Below are positions 41,185 through 52,249 of a DNA stretch of 64,000 bases, piece by piece (the stretch's first letter is position 1; the number at the start of each line of letters is the position of its first letter). Origin of the DNA: Ifrita kowaldi. Taxonomy: Eukaryota; Chordata; Aves; Passeriformes; Cinclosomatidae. Under the pieces are notes generated by a model. It worked only from the letters and a program-made list of their open reading frames with translations, did no database searches and was not told the origin of the DNA. The position numbers were made by a program, and so were the translations under genes. The DNA is taken from positions 249,251 through 313,250 of the forward strand of contig VZRS01005487.1 in the NCBI GenBank assembly GCA_013398055.1. The letters are read 5' to 3'.

Positions 41185-41377
41185 NCCAGGCAGCCCCTTC
41201 ACCCAGCCCCGATGTCGCTACGGAGCCAGCGGGAGACCCGAGGTGCCCGCGGGGCCCAGCCCCGCCGCCAGCACCACCCACCCATCGCCGCCGGCGGCAC
41301 CAAATTCAAACNNNNNNNNNNNNNNNNNNNNNNNNNNNNNNNNCCCGGGGCCTCCGGCCCCGCGAGCTCTGCCTTCC

Positions 41378-41543
41378 CTGCCCGCGGAGACTCCGGGACG
41401 CCGCCGAGCGGGCCGAGCCGCCGCAGCTGGAAAACTTTCCGGACCGCCTCGCAGCTCGGAGGCGGCTCCGCACCCTCCGAAGCGGCGGCCAGGAGCAGGA
41501 CGCCGAGGGTCAGGACGCCGAGGCCGACACTCTTCCCCCCCAT
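41378..41543 (-). CDS. GPC5: GPC5 exon 1 (coding part): signal peptide and start of glypican-5
   Basis: Encodes the first 55 residues and one base of the next codon of glypican-5, a GPI-anchored heparan/chondroitin sulfate proteoglycan that modulates Hedgehog, Wnt and FGF signalling at the cell surface. The start is the ATG at 41541-41543, with G at -3 and G at +4. Residues 1-24 form a signal peptide with a hydrophobic run rich in Leu, Val and Ala. Next come the first conserved glypican Cys at residue 31 (in PPPSCEAVRK), then KVFQLRRLG and GVPESPRAG, which match the human GPC5 pattern of EVRK, LFQ and GLPDSPRAG. The exon ends in phase 1, matching exon 2. The base after the exon reads GG, not the expected GT (see findings). 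An in-frame upstream Met is made only by the N junction at 41635 and is not used here. GPC6, 3 and 4 fit less well. Confidence 0.9.
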
Positions 41544-41634
41544 AGCCCGCGCCCGCCGGCAGCTGCCGCAGGGAGCGCGGCCGAGGCGCCCCGAGCCGCC
41601 GCCGCGGGGGGAGGTACCGCCCGCCGCCCCCGCC
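41544..41634 (-). promoter_or_regulatory. GPC5: GPC5 5' leader and proximal promoter, CpG-rich
   Basis: GC-rich sequence directly upstream of the GPC5 start codon, presumably 5' untranslated region and core promoter. It stops at the single N at 41635, where AT-rich sequence begins abruptly, so the true upstream promoter may be missing or displaced. No start site can be chosen from sequence. Confidence 0.55.
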
Positions 41635-41635
41635 N

Positions 41636-41930
41636 TTTTGAAGCTGCCAGTGGTCATTCAGCACTGTAAAACATAAAGCTTTCAATTTAAAAGAAATCTT
41701 TAAGCCATGTCAGCAATTTCTACACAAGACTGCAAATCCAGTTCTAAGTGTGGATTATTCTACACATTCATTTGAATACAGTTAACAAACTGAAACATAA
41801 GTTATTAAAATTTTCACTAGAGATCAACCACTTCACTACTGAGCAAAGCAATAAAATAAGGTCATTATCCAGTCTACGGAATGACAGTTCATAAGAAGGG
41901 TAGAGGACTAGTATTTCTGAATCATCCATA
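41636..41930 (+). repeat. 295-bp direct repeat, copy 2
   Basis: Second identical copy, starting directly after the N at 41635. Beyond 41930 the sequence continues with new AT-rich DNA. If the two copies were merged, the flanks would join without the GPC5 exon 1 block. Confidence 0.95.
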
Positions 41931-42111
41931 CTCCTGGGCTTGGCAACTTCCCTCTGTCAGCTAGCTCCAACATACGTTATATGAAATGTCCTTTAACAGA
42001 ATTTGTTCTACTGTTCTTATACTTTGACGTATAAAGAGTGAACACTGATGACAGGTTACAATCTTCTCCATAAAGCAAACTACAGCAAAAGACATTTTAG
42101 GGCCCCCATGA

Positions 42112-42148
42112 AGAAAAAGGGGGGAGGGGAAGGGGAGAGGGAGAGGAA
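42112..42148 (+). repeat. polypurine GGGGA/GGGAGA tract
   Basis: Strand-asymmetric purine run of about 37 bp upstream of GPC5 exon 1. Such tracts can form triplex or G-quadruplex-like structures; this is only a possibility here. Confidence 0.9.
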
Positions 42149-44242
42149 ACAGTGAATCCTACTGCAAATAAAAAGATTTGGTTTAGATTAAAAAAAAAAT
42201 AAAAAATTGCAATGTCTCGTGTGGAAGCTGGCAGTAGGCAGTAAACCCCTTATCAGTCAGTAAAACACTCTTTCTTAAACAAAACACTTTTTTAAAATAT
42301 TGAAACATATCACTGAGGAGAACAACCTGAACATGGGAGCCAGAGAACATAGGATCTTATTCAGCAACTTAAAGGTGGTAAAGCAAATTCTAGGAATGAT
42401 GAGATGCCATCCTCAATACATAATACAAGATGTGCAGCACTCACAGTAAACATAGGAAAAGAAAGTATTAGTATTCAGGGAAAAATTCTTGCAAGTTAAG
42501 AAATACAGCTAAGTATTCCTACTTACAGATATCTCCTTTACCTCGCAACCACATGGAAGGTTGCCTACAGCAACAGATGATGTTGGGAAATCTCTAAAAC
42601 CCCATTGCTTCAATTTGAACCAGTACTTTTTCACATCTTCCACTAACAGCAATTCAGAGAAACCTCTATCCTCCAACTCTACAGGCTAAGGGAAAAGGGA
42701 GGTTTTTGGTAAGATACTAAATGTACATGTTTTAACTAGCTCTTACAAGATGAGTAAGATTCTAGTTTAGTCCAAAAGGTGAAATGGGTTTTTGTTTGTT
42801 TGGGGATTTGGAGAGTTGGTTTTTCAATTTTTATTTTTTGTTAATAACTGTAGAAGGAAATAATTATTTTTGGCTTAATTAGGAGATTGAATTTAATTTC
42901 AGGTTTTATGCTTCAAAGCTTCCCTAATTTTAGTCTTAAAATGTGTATTTTAGCTAACAAGTTTCATGAATTATTCTGGGATATACTAAATTGAATTTAT
43001 ATTTGCTAGCGCTATTTACCTAGTAATGAGCAGGCTCCTGCGCTTGCCATGGGGCGCACTTTTGTGATTGTATTTTGAGTCCAGGGCTTTTTAGTGGGCA
43101 TATTTTGCTTTTGCTGCTTGCTGTAGTGGTGTACTGCTTATCACCTTACTGTATCGTGCCTGGGAATGCTTTGATAACAGCCATGCAGACATACCTCCAC
43201 GGGATGGCAGGTGGCCAAAGTGTGGCTCCCGTTCCTGTCCTGCTGAACTGGACAGGGTGGAACTTCAGTCTGAACTTGAGTTGAAAGGCCTGTGCTGTTA
43301 GCACAAGATGACTTAAGAATACCCCTTCCACAAATTCTCCCTTTGCCTCTTTTCCCTAATCACAACCAGTACCACTCTAGTACCTGAAACACTGGTGCAA
43401 TGCCAGAGGAGGATCTTAAATTTATCCCTCTAAATCACAGCAAGCTAAAATGAAGTTTTCTATTATTTTTGGCACACAGCTAAGTTTCCTCCTCATCTAC
43501 ACAAATGACATTCTCCTTTGGACTGTCATCTTGTAACTACTGAAAACACTTTATATGGCTGTGCCATCTTTCCTGCTTTCCCTTCAGAGAACTACTGCAA
43601 AAATAACCCTTTCCAACCTGTTGCTTTGACCACATTCACTTTTCTCACATTCCTTATTGTGTCAAACACAAATTGCTTGGCTTCAATTGCATATCATTCT
43701 AAGTGGTTCCATCTCAGGATGCAAAGAGGAGTTTCCACTTCCAAAGGACTACAGCACCTGTTTCCATCTTCAAGTTCTGGAATGATCAAATACTTTTATG
43801 CTATATTCTATTTTGTCTCATGTATCCGAAAGTAGTTCAAACATCCATTAAGCTGCCTCACAGTAAAAAAAGACTTGAAGTGTGATTTAGAAGAGTAAGT
43901 GTTTTGACTGTTATTTTAATGCATACCACAGTAGTTAAGGAAGTTCTCTATTGATTAAGAACACAGACTAGTGTGTGTATTGACTAGTACATTCACATCA
44001 TCTCCCAGTGCCAAATTCTATTTCTAGTCTAATATATACTCTCTCTAAGTTCTTGGTTCTGATACCATCCTTTTGATTTTTATATAGCTTTGAGCAGAGC
44101 AGGGATCCTAGCACTGAAATAGAACTTCTTGAAGTTACAGCAGCATAATGGGGAAGAATAACAACAAAACAAAAACCACACAACAAATCACCCACTTTTT
44201 CTTCAGTGATACAGAACTATTATAATGATTCAATAGATAGTA

Positions 44243-44332
44243 AGCAAAAAAACAAAAAAAACCAAAACAAAAAACAAAACCAAACAAAACAAAAAACACA
44301 ACCAAAAAGAAAAACAAAGCAAAAAAAAACCC
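44243..44332 (+). repeat. A/C-rich low-complexity tract
   Basis: Runs of A with single or paired C (CAAAA and AACC types), about 90 bp. A minus-strand frame of Phe and Val arises purely from it. Confidence 0.95.
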
Positions 44333-44780
44333 GTGAACAATTCTCTTATTTTAGGTTGGGACAACTAAGCTAGTAAAGTAGGACTAAAAACTACACAGCA
44401 TTTGTATGCATAACAATGCCACACTTACCAACGATCCCATAAACTTAGTGAGGCCAGTAAAACTTCACACACAACTCTTAAGTTTAATTCATCTAATGGA
44501 TCATTAAAAGTAGAGCTGAAAGAGTTGATACTAGTCTTACAAAAGTTTTACCTGATTTTGAGATAAATTCTCAAAAATGTTGGTTGGGATCCTCTGATTT
44601 TTTTAAAAGAAGGAAAAAAATATGAATTTTAACTAAAAATCTTTTTGAAATCTTAATGAGAAAACTGCGTTATTATTTCATGTTTGCAACAACGAAGAGT
44701 TGTCATCTGAGAACTCGGGTAGGCACAGATGAGAGAGAGAACACTGGGGAAGCAGATGCAGACCAGAGAGGAGTCCATTA

Positions 44781-44905
44781 CAATCATAGTAAAGTTTGGG
44801 TTGGAAGGGACCTTTAGAAGTCCTCTAGTCCAATTCCCCTGTGATGAGCAGGGACATCTTCAACAATCACAGACCACCAGCATTGCTCCTCCTACACCCA
44901 AGCAC
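44781..44905 (-). mobile_element. CR1 LINE 3' fragment
   Basis: Inverted CR1 end: TTTGGGTTGGAAGGGACCTT, CTCTAGTCCAATTCCCCTG, GAGCAGGGACATCTTCAAC. It abuts the CpG-rich block to its right. Confidence 0.93.
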
Positions 44906-44954
44906 GCAGGAAATGCCATTCTTCCATTAACTTTTATTCCGATCTAAACTCCAG

Positions 44955-45330
44955 TTGAGGCTTCCCCCGCGCATTACGGTCCCAGGATCCCTTCTGTCGC
45001 AGCTCCCGGCCTCTCCGTAACTCTCCACACGCTCTTCATCTTCCCAGTGAAATCAGCCAGCCGCCGTCACCCAGGAAAAGCCGCTGGCAGGCAGCCCCGA
45101 GAAAGAAGCGCTGTGACTGCCTGCTGCCGCTGCTCCCGGGGAGTGCCCGACCGCCCCCGGCTCCGCAGGTGCACCCTCGGCTCGGGGACATGGGGCTGGG
45201 GGAAAGGTCCTCTCCCCGTCATACACCACCACCACCAACCCCCGTCCCCGAGCTCTGCAGCACTGCCTTCCCCCTTAAAGTGAAAGGGAAAAAGGTGCAG
45301 AGGTGCAGACCTGGGATCCTGCCTGCGCAG
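44955..45330. promoter_or_regulatory. isolated CpG-rich block 3.4 kb upstream of GPC5
   Basis: CpG-rich sequence with AT-rich DNA to its right and a CR1 remnant just to its left. It includes a CAC/CCACCA-rich stretch near 45222-45240. It could be an alternative GPC5 promoter, the start of an antisense or divergent non-coding RNA, or a displaced piece of the GPC5 island. No recognisable exon is seen. Confidence 0.5.
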
Positions 45331-48300
45331 GCACAGCTGCCGTTCTTCACAGTAATTCCAAATTCCTGTACTCACTTCAGAGTACTGCATGCAGAAGATA
45401 ATTGCACGTCTATTTTCATAAAGGTTTTATTCATTTAATAATTTATACTTCAAACATAACTCAGCAGTCAGCCATTTACTTTCAAAAGTACTTCTCCTTA
45501 CTGCTAGGTACACTGTTTCCATGGAGACTTCCTTAGATATTCTGGGGTGAACACTCTTAATCTCTTATTTTCTTTTCATTTTAAAAATCAGCACAGACCT
45601 AGGCACTCCTGAAAGTCAGTAAAGGTTTAAGTTTCCATTAGTAACAACTCCCAGGCATCTGCTTTTAGATTACTAGCAGCTACATGCTGTCAGTGCTGAA
45701 CAGGTGACCTACCTCACCACTAGGTCCCCTCTGAATTAACACACTAAGTGAAAGAAGTCCTATTAGGTCTCGAATTCAGACCAAAACACAGTAACTCCAT
45801 TACACTTGATGTAACTAAGTATCAAAGAAAATTAACGCAGTCACCTTCATTTTCTTTAACACCATTCACACATTCAAGATTCAAGTGACTGGCTGTCTCT
45901 GTCTGCTTGACACAGATCCAAACTTTCCCACCTCCGCCAAGTGAAAATGTGAGATATTTTAATTGGCAAGGCTATGCAATGAAGTCTCTGATGTTATCTT
46001 AACATGCACTGTCATAGTTGTAGCAGCTGGTCTGGGGAAAACCAGAACACCAGTCCACCAAGTGGGATACCCTTTCTACACATGACCAAGAATTTAATAT
46101 AAAAATGCTAGCACTAATCTTTTCCCGCATTATAAATACACAAAATACAGCCACAGCTTTCTATTCAAAGGCTGTTGAACCTCCTGCCGAACCATATTAT
46201 GTGCTCTTTTTATGGATCAGTCTATATTTATCAGGACACAATTTCCATCAGCACACAAAAACTTCATTAATTTGATAATGAAATTCACAATGCAAAGTCA
46301 ATTTCCAATATTATATTTCATTTTTAAAAAATAAAAATCACACTGTGTAATGATGTTAATGCCTATGTGCCTAATGCCTACAGTTATTTGTTAACAGGTA
46401 TTTCTCTGCTGTTATAGGTATGAGATATCCAAAAAGCCTTAGTTATAGGAAAAATCTTCAAGTGGAAATCATGTGAATACCAAAGCCATTCACTACACAA
46501 GGTTTCATGAATACTGCTATCACTGAACTACTTGTGAAGCGTACTTCAAGTTTATTTCTCATTTTGTATTAAACAGCAAAATGAGACCAGTATCTGGAAG
46601 AAGCAAGACCAAGGTCCTCGTTAAAGAAAAACAAAAATTGTGTGCTTAAGGAGACACATAGATACAACAAATTTTCCTACTACATCTTGCTGCCACACCA
46701 AAGACTTGAATTTTTCCTGCATGGACACAAAATCTTTCACAAACTGAAACCAAACTGATCCCCATGAATGAGCTGAGTAATCCAGGATGAGGGTCTCAGA
46801 GTGGTTTATTTTTCCGGTCTTCCCAATAACATGAATGTATATTTCATGGAAGCTATATATTACATGTGAGCAACTTAGGAGTCCACTGCAGGAACAAGAA
46901 TTAGTCAGTGCAGCATGTAAATACCTTGAGAGGTGAGTCTGCTGTTTTCCACTGGCTGTTCTGGCTTACTGTGTAGATAAGCATGTAAGTTTAATCTTGG
47001 TACTACCTGGTTTCAGTAAAATGTATCAACAATTAATGTTAAAATAACAGGAATATTATTAAAAATAGTGAAAAGTGATCACAGAACATACTTGGAAAGA
47101 GTTTTATAGGCTTAGAAGAAAAGCTAAGGGGGTTCTCCAGTACATATTGTATCTCTAACTATATTCCAGCCTTGTCTTCAAATGCAGGTCTTCGATGACT
47201 TTAATATAAAGAAATTAGTTCCAAAATCTGAATTGAAAAAGAAAAAAAGTGATGGTAGGTATTGAACTGATACTTTTTTTTGCTTCACTTTGCTAGTATA
47301 TGTTGTTTGATGAAATATTGCTAAGACAGTATAATGCTATTCAGCAACCAAAACTGACACACAAATTCTGATCAGAAGGGCTATTTTTGTTCCTTTGTCT
47401 CCTCCAGGAGACAGAAGGAAATAAAAATGAAGGGTCTTAATAAATTTGCACATTATAAAGACTCCTCAAATCCTTTCCTCCCTGTTTTCAGCCCCAAACA
47501 GAACTTCATCAGCATGAAACATTCAACTGCACAGAAACAAAATGCTGCACCGAGACTGCACTTGCATGTAACTTTGGGTCACTGTATGATTTCATTGACT
47601 GTGTCTTCTCAAACTGCTCTTTACCTCACTCTGATTTGGAGGCCAAGCTGTACCTGCAAGGCTGCATTCCCTGTGATTGTCCTGCAGTGCTGTTTCTACC
47701 ACAAACTACAGAAGTTTCAAGAACAAAGCATGGTAGTAACAATCCAGATGAAAAACAAGGCAGGAAAGAAAACAGTAACAGAGTACCCATACTAGTTCAG
47801 GACGGCATAATACAAACATTTTATCAAAAATATACAAGCTGTAGTTTTCCAACACTGGAGAACAAAAATGAATTCTACATTTTCCTTTTTTCTAGAACAC
47901 GGAAAACCTGTGGAGTAATGCTCCATCTCTCCAGTCATACTTTTGGGGGTCAAAAAAGCTGGAAAAAGTCATCACCAGAAGTTTATAGTCTCACATCTAC
48001 ACATTTATCTAAGACTTTCTCCAGACTTCTAGGACTAGCACTTTCCACAACCTTTTTCATCCTGTTCAAGTTTTGTGTTTGTTAAGTGTTCCTGCAATGA
48101 CTGAAAAGACAGCTAAAAGTAGCACCTGCTCTTCTGTTAAAAAGTTATCATCTTGCTTCATCAAGCTCCAGTACCCACTAAATCCTTTATTTCCACACCC
48201 AAACAAAAGCACTTCCCTTTTTATGTACATAAGCACTTGGGTAAGTCTCAGTTTAAAGACTGTCTACATGCTCATCTCTGCCTCTTTTCAAGAAACAGAT

Positions 48301-49319
48301 TGACTACTCTCTCCCTCCTTTTCCTTGGTCAGGATAGCTGTCATCACTCCTACTTGTGTAATCCTGCAGTATGGAGCAGGGATGCTGCCAGCTATGCTGT
48401 TTTAAATAATATTGCTACTGATTCTGAACTGGCACTTTGTAAATGAGCCCCTTTATCTTAATTTATCTTAAGCTAGATAGCAATAGTGGAGTTTATGCTT
48501 ATCTAAGAATTTAAAAAGGGGTATTTACCTAGTGGCTTAAAATGCAAGTTGCAAGTGTTTGGCTGTTTACTAAGTTCCTGATTCCAGTTTTCCTTTTATA
48601 CTCCTAACTAGTTCGGTACAGCTCGAATTGAACTAACTTGTTTCAATAGTATGTATTGTGATAGCTGCAAAGCATTGGAGCCACCAACTGTTCAAACACA
48701 GCAACAGCTACTTTACTTCTGTTCCAGAGTAGTAAATACAAGACACATCATAAGTTCTGGGACCACTGAGTTTCCTTCATTACTTAAGACACAAAATCAT
48801 ATTTATCTCATTAAAATTATGAAAACTTTCTATTTCATAAAAGGATACCTATCTTGAATAATTATATTGCTACATCTAAAGATATGACATTTACCTAATA
48901 CCCTAGAAGCTCTTCCAGTTCTTTCAATTGGACAAATGACAGTTATGTATGACCATGCAGCAGATGCAGTTCCTCTCACGCTAGTTCATAAAAAGTTCAC
49001 ACAAACCTTTTATAAAGGATTTTATACATTTGTTACTGCAAACAATTATATCCAGAATTTTAAAATACTTAAATGTAATTAATATATTAATGAGCAAAAT
49101 GAAAACACAGTTACTCCAGAGCACACTCTTAAAACACCTACATGTTCTCCTAAAAGAACACCTTGATGTTTTTGAAGTTTATCTTGAACTTTTGTCTTCA
49201 AATCCAGGTATGTTTTAATTCCCTCTATTTCATTTCCTTACAGTGCCTACCTTAACCATAAATTTCTGTCATTGAGCTCTACCAACTCAGTTAAGGCAGC
49301 CAAATGTCTCAGTTGTCCC
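45331..49319. other. GPC5-MIR17HG intergenic, nothing recognised
   Basis: AT-rich non-coding. Overlapping plus-strand frames of 76-149 codons at 47427-48446 share no homology that I recognise and overlap each other in different frames, which argues against coding. Confidence 0.65.
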
Positions 49320-50191
49320 AAGCTCTGACATTCTGTGGAGTTGAAAACACCATTTGCAAGTTTGCTGATGACACCAAACTGGAGGTGCTGTTGACTCTCT
49401 AGAGCAAGAGACCTTGCAGAGGGATCTAAATAGATTGGAGCATTTGGTAATAATCAATGGGGTGAAATTTAACAAATCCAAATACCAAATTCTGCATCCA
49501 GGACAAACTGGGAGAGGAGTGCCTGGAGAGCAGCCCTGCAGAAGGGGAGCTGAGGGTGCTGGTTGGCAGCAGATAAATGTGAGTCAGCTGTGTGTCCTGG
49601 CATCCAAGAAGTCAAACCACATCCTGGGGTGCATCAAACAGCATCACCAGCCTCTCAAGAGAGGGGATTATCCCTCTGTATTCAGCATTGGTGTGGCCTC
49701 ACCTTTGCTGCATGCAGTGCTGGGTCCACAATTTAAGAAGGATATTGAGGTCCTTGTATGTGTCCAGAGGAGGGCAAACAAGCTGGTGGAAGGGCAGGAA
49801 GGGATGTCCTATGAGGAGTGACTGAGGAATTGGATGTTCTTTAGTTTGGAAAGGAGACTGAGGAACAACCACATTGTTTTCTAAAGCTTCCTGAGGAGAA
49901 GTGAAGAGAGAGGTGCTGATATCTTCTGAGATCAGTGATAGGACATGTGAGAACAGTTCAGAACTGCACCAGAGGAGGTTCAGACTGGACATTAGGAAGC
50001 ATTTCTTTACTGAGAAGGTGGTCAAACTCTGAAACAGGCTTCCTAAAGAGGTGGTTGATGCTTTGAGCCTGCCAATGTTTAAGAGGCACTGGGACAATGC
50101 CCTGGGGAACAGACTTTATTTTTTGAAGTGGTCAAGGCAGTTGAATTAGATAATTGTTGTGGGTCCCTTCCAACCGAACTATTCTATTTTT
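49320..50191 (+). mobile_element. CR1 LINE fragment with end of the reverse-transcriptase ORF
   Basis: About 870 bp of a 5'-truncated CR1 on the plus strand, the longest in the window. It begins with FADDTKLE (49361-49384), the catalytic Asp-Asp motif of non-LTR reverse transcriptase. It continues through the known end of ORF2 (motifs such as VKFNKSK and SNHILGCIKQ) and ends in the typical 3' tail with a CCCTTCCAACC segment and ATTCTATT. Frameshifts and stops (the first soon after FADDTKLE) show it is dead. Intergenic, between GPC5 and MIR17HG. Confidence 0.93.
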
Positions 50192-52249
50192 ACCTGAGTT
50201 CAATCAGCACAAGAGAAGGAACACCTGAAAAATGAGCACATTGAAGTTTGAGAATTTTAACCAGTAGGCAACAGTATATAGTGCTAATTTCCGTTTGCAA
50301 AGCATCTTGGAACAATAAGAGTTTATATTACAGCACTGCAGTCTTCAGGTAGAAGACAGAAGAAGAAAGCTACAAGGTAAGTCAACCACACAGCTCAGCT
50401 ATGAGAAACCCAGAACTTAGATCAGGTTTAATTTATCTTAACACAATGTTGTACTCACTACTATAAAATAATAGCTTAAACATCTAAGAAATTATATATA
50501 CTGAGGCAGACTCCACAGCAAGAACTATCTTACTAAATCAACTACAAGAAGTTCCATGACACAAAACTTTTTTAGGTATTTAAGCCATCCTAGCTCTGTT
50601 AATACTGCATAAACACCCAATTCCTTGATGGAGAAAGACTCCTTCATGAGCATGTAAGAAGGAGGACTGTGGCAAGGTACAACTGTTCACTCAATATCTC
50701 AACTGTAATAGCAGATCCCTAGGAAAAAATACGTTCTCCCTTCATGTGCTTCCAACCATCTCCAGCTTCAGAACTACTTGAAGAACTGCTCACACTTTCT
50801 TTCATCAGCCCTTAAGAGATTCCATCCACATCCTCCCCCCATTTTGTCCAATTGCACCCCCCACCATTCCCACAGTATTTGGGCATCTTCGCATGTTTGC
50901 AATCTAGCTACAGCAGAAAAGCTCACCCTGCAAATATTTCAGAATTTCAGAAAGAGCAGGAAAACCAAACCTACCAGCCAACCAAACCCCACCAAAGTTT
51001 CTTCCTCTTCCAAACAAATTTTCCGGGAAGAACTTAGTTTCACAGATACCACTAGTGAGAATGAGGAAAATACACATGCACTGCTGATGTCATGTCAAAC
51101 TAGTGATTCCTTCTCCATTTCCTGATCATTTTTAGTAGATATTAGGCAGCAAGTGATTTTACTTGTTCTTTGCCTTACATTTTGTGGATGTAAATATATA
51201 TTAGCTTTTGTTTATTAGTACCATTCCCACACACATATATTTATATGCACAATAAATATATGTACCTATAGAGAAACACATACATATATTGTAAAAGAGA
51301 AAAAGTATAGACTAGGGAAACAAGAAGCAGCTGTGAAGAAAGAACAATTCCTGAAGTTTGAAGAAAGTAAAAAAAGCTCCTGGTTTGTCTATAACCCATT
51401 TCTCAGCCCCCTCAAGGACAAAGAAGAAACGTCATTTGGGAGCATAGTTACTTTTTTGTGACCTTGTATGCTTAGGGAAAGGCTAGCTCTGAAAGCAAGT
51501 CCAGGGAAATCAGAGAAATTGCAAGTATCTGTAGTTTTACTAAAAGCTTCCCCAAAACATTCCCTGGAAGCTCCAGTAGTTATTAACATTCTGACTAAAA
51601 CACAGGAAGTTTAAACTAATATTGTAATATTACTAAGAAATGCTATAAAAGGTTAATTATCTATATACGAAGAACAGACTAGAAAATGTTTAAACAAAGT
51701 TTAGTAAGACTGATACAAATGCTGCACTTTCAGATTTGTTGGCACATCTAAAAAACAGAACCTGAGAACTCTTAGCAAAAGACAAACATAACCCTGATAC
51801 TAGAACAAACCAATTGGATGAATCAAGATTATAAATGTCTATATCCTTACCATATACGTGCAAACTTCCCACCTATCACACCGGAGACCCAGACACCAGG
51901 GAAGTTCTGATTTTGTTGGGGCCATAAAAAGCCAATAGATGAGGATGTTCCCAGTGAGTGAAACAGAGATAAATCTCTAGTTAGTGAAGAGACTAGTGGA
52001 GCAGAGAGCTGTGGCTCTGACAGGATGTACAAATCATCCGGGAGGTTCAGTTACTGATTAATGCACCAGTTCTACAAGTTACAGCTACCACATGAAGAAC
52101 ACCACTTGCCTGGCTTTGCCAGTCAAAGACACAGTGGTGTTGCTGCCCGATGGAAGCGGCACTCTGGTATCATGAGCACACTGCACACCAGCTCAAGTTC
52201 TGGCATCATGTATTTATCAAGTGCTGATAAGGAAACTTCCCACTGACCA
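50192..52249. other. GPC5-MIR17HG intergenic, nothing recognised
   Basis: AT-rich, with a TA-rich stretch around 51190-51300. No gene or RNA recognised. Confidence 0.65.

Larger units (their letters stand above)
41186..41634. other. GC-rich block with GPC5 exon 1, bounded by N's and holding a gap
   Basis: A block of about 450 bp of very high GC with N at 41185 and 41635 and a 32-base N run at 41312-41343. It interrupts AT-rich intron-like sequence that is identical on both sides. It looks like a separately assembled CpG-island contig placed between two overlapping contig ends. The part to the left of the internal gap (41186-41311) should be the start of intron 1. Confidence 0.85.
41931..44780. 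other. upstream flank of GPC5
   Basis: AT-rich DNA with a polypurine tract and an A/C tract. The patch near 43020-43290 is richer in GC and could be a regulatory element or old repeat; nothing specific is recognised. Confidence 0.6.

Noticed and set aside
41544..41657. Minus-strand frame extended upstream of the GPC5 ATG, starting with MTTGSFK
   Set aside because: The upstream Met lies in repeat copy 2 and is joined to the exon only across the N at 41635. The ATG at 41543 has good context and begins a proper signal peptide.
47427..48446. Series of overlapping plus-strand frames (122, 149, 76 and 97 codons)
   Set aside because: They overlap in different frames, have no known motifs, and show no coding-like composition.
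49414..49821. 135-codon plus-strand frame
   Set aside because: It is the decayed end of CR1 ORF2 inside the LINE at 49320-50191, not a host gene.
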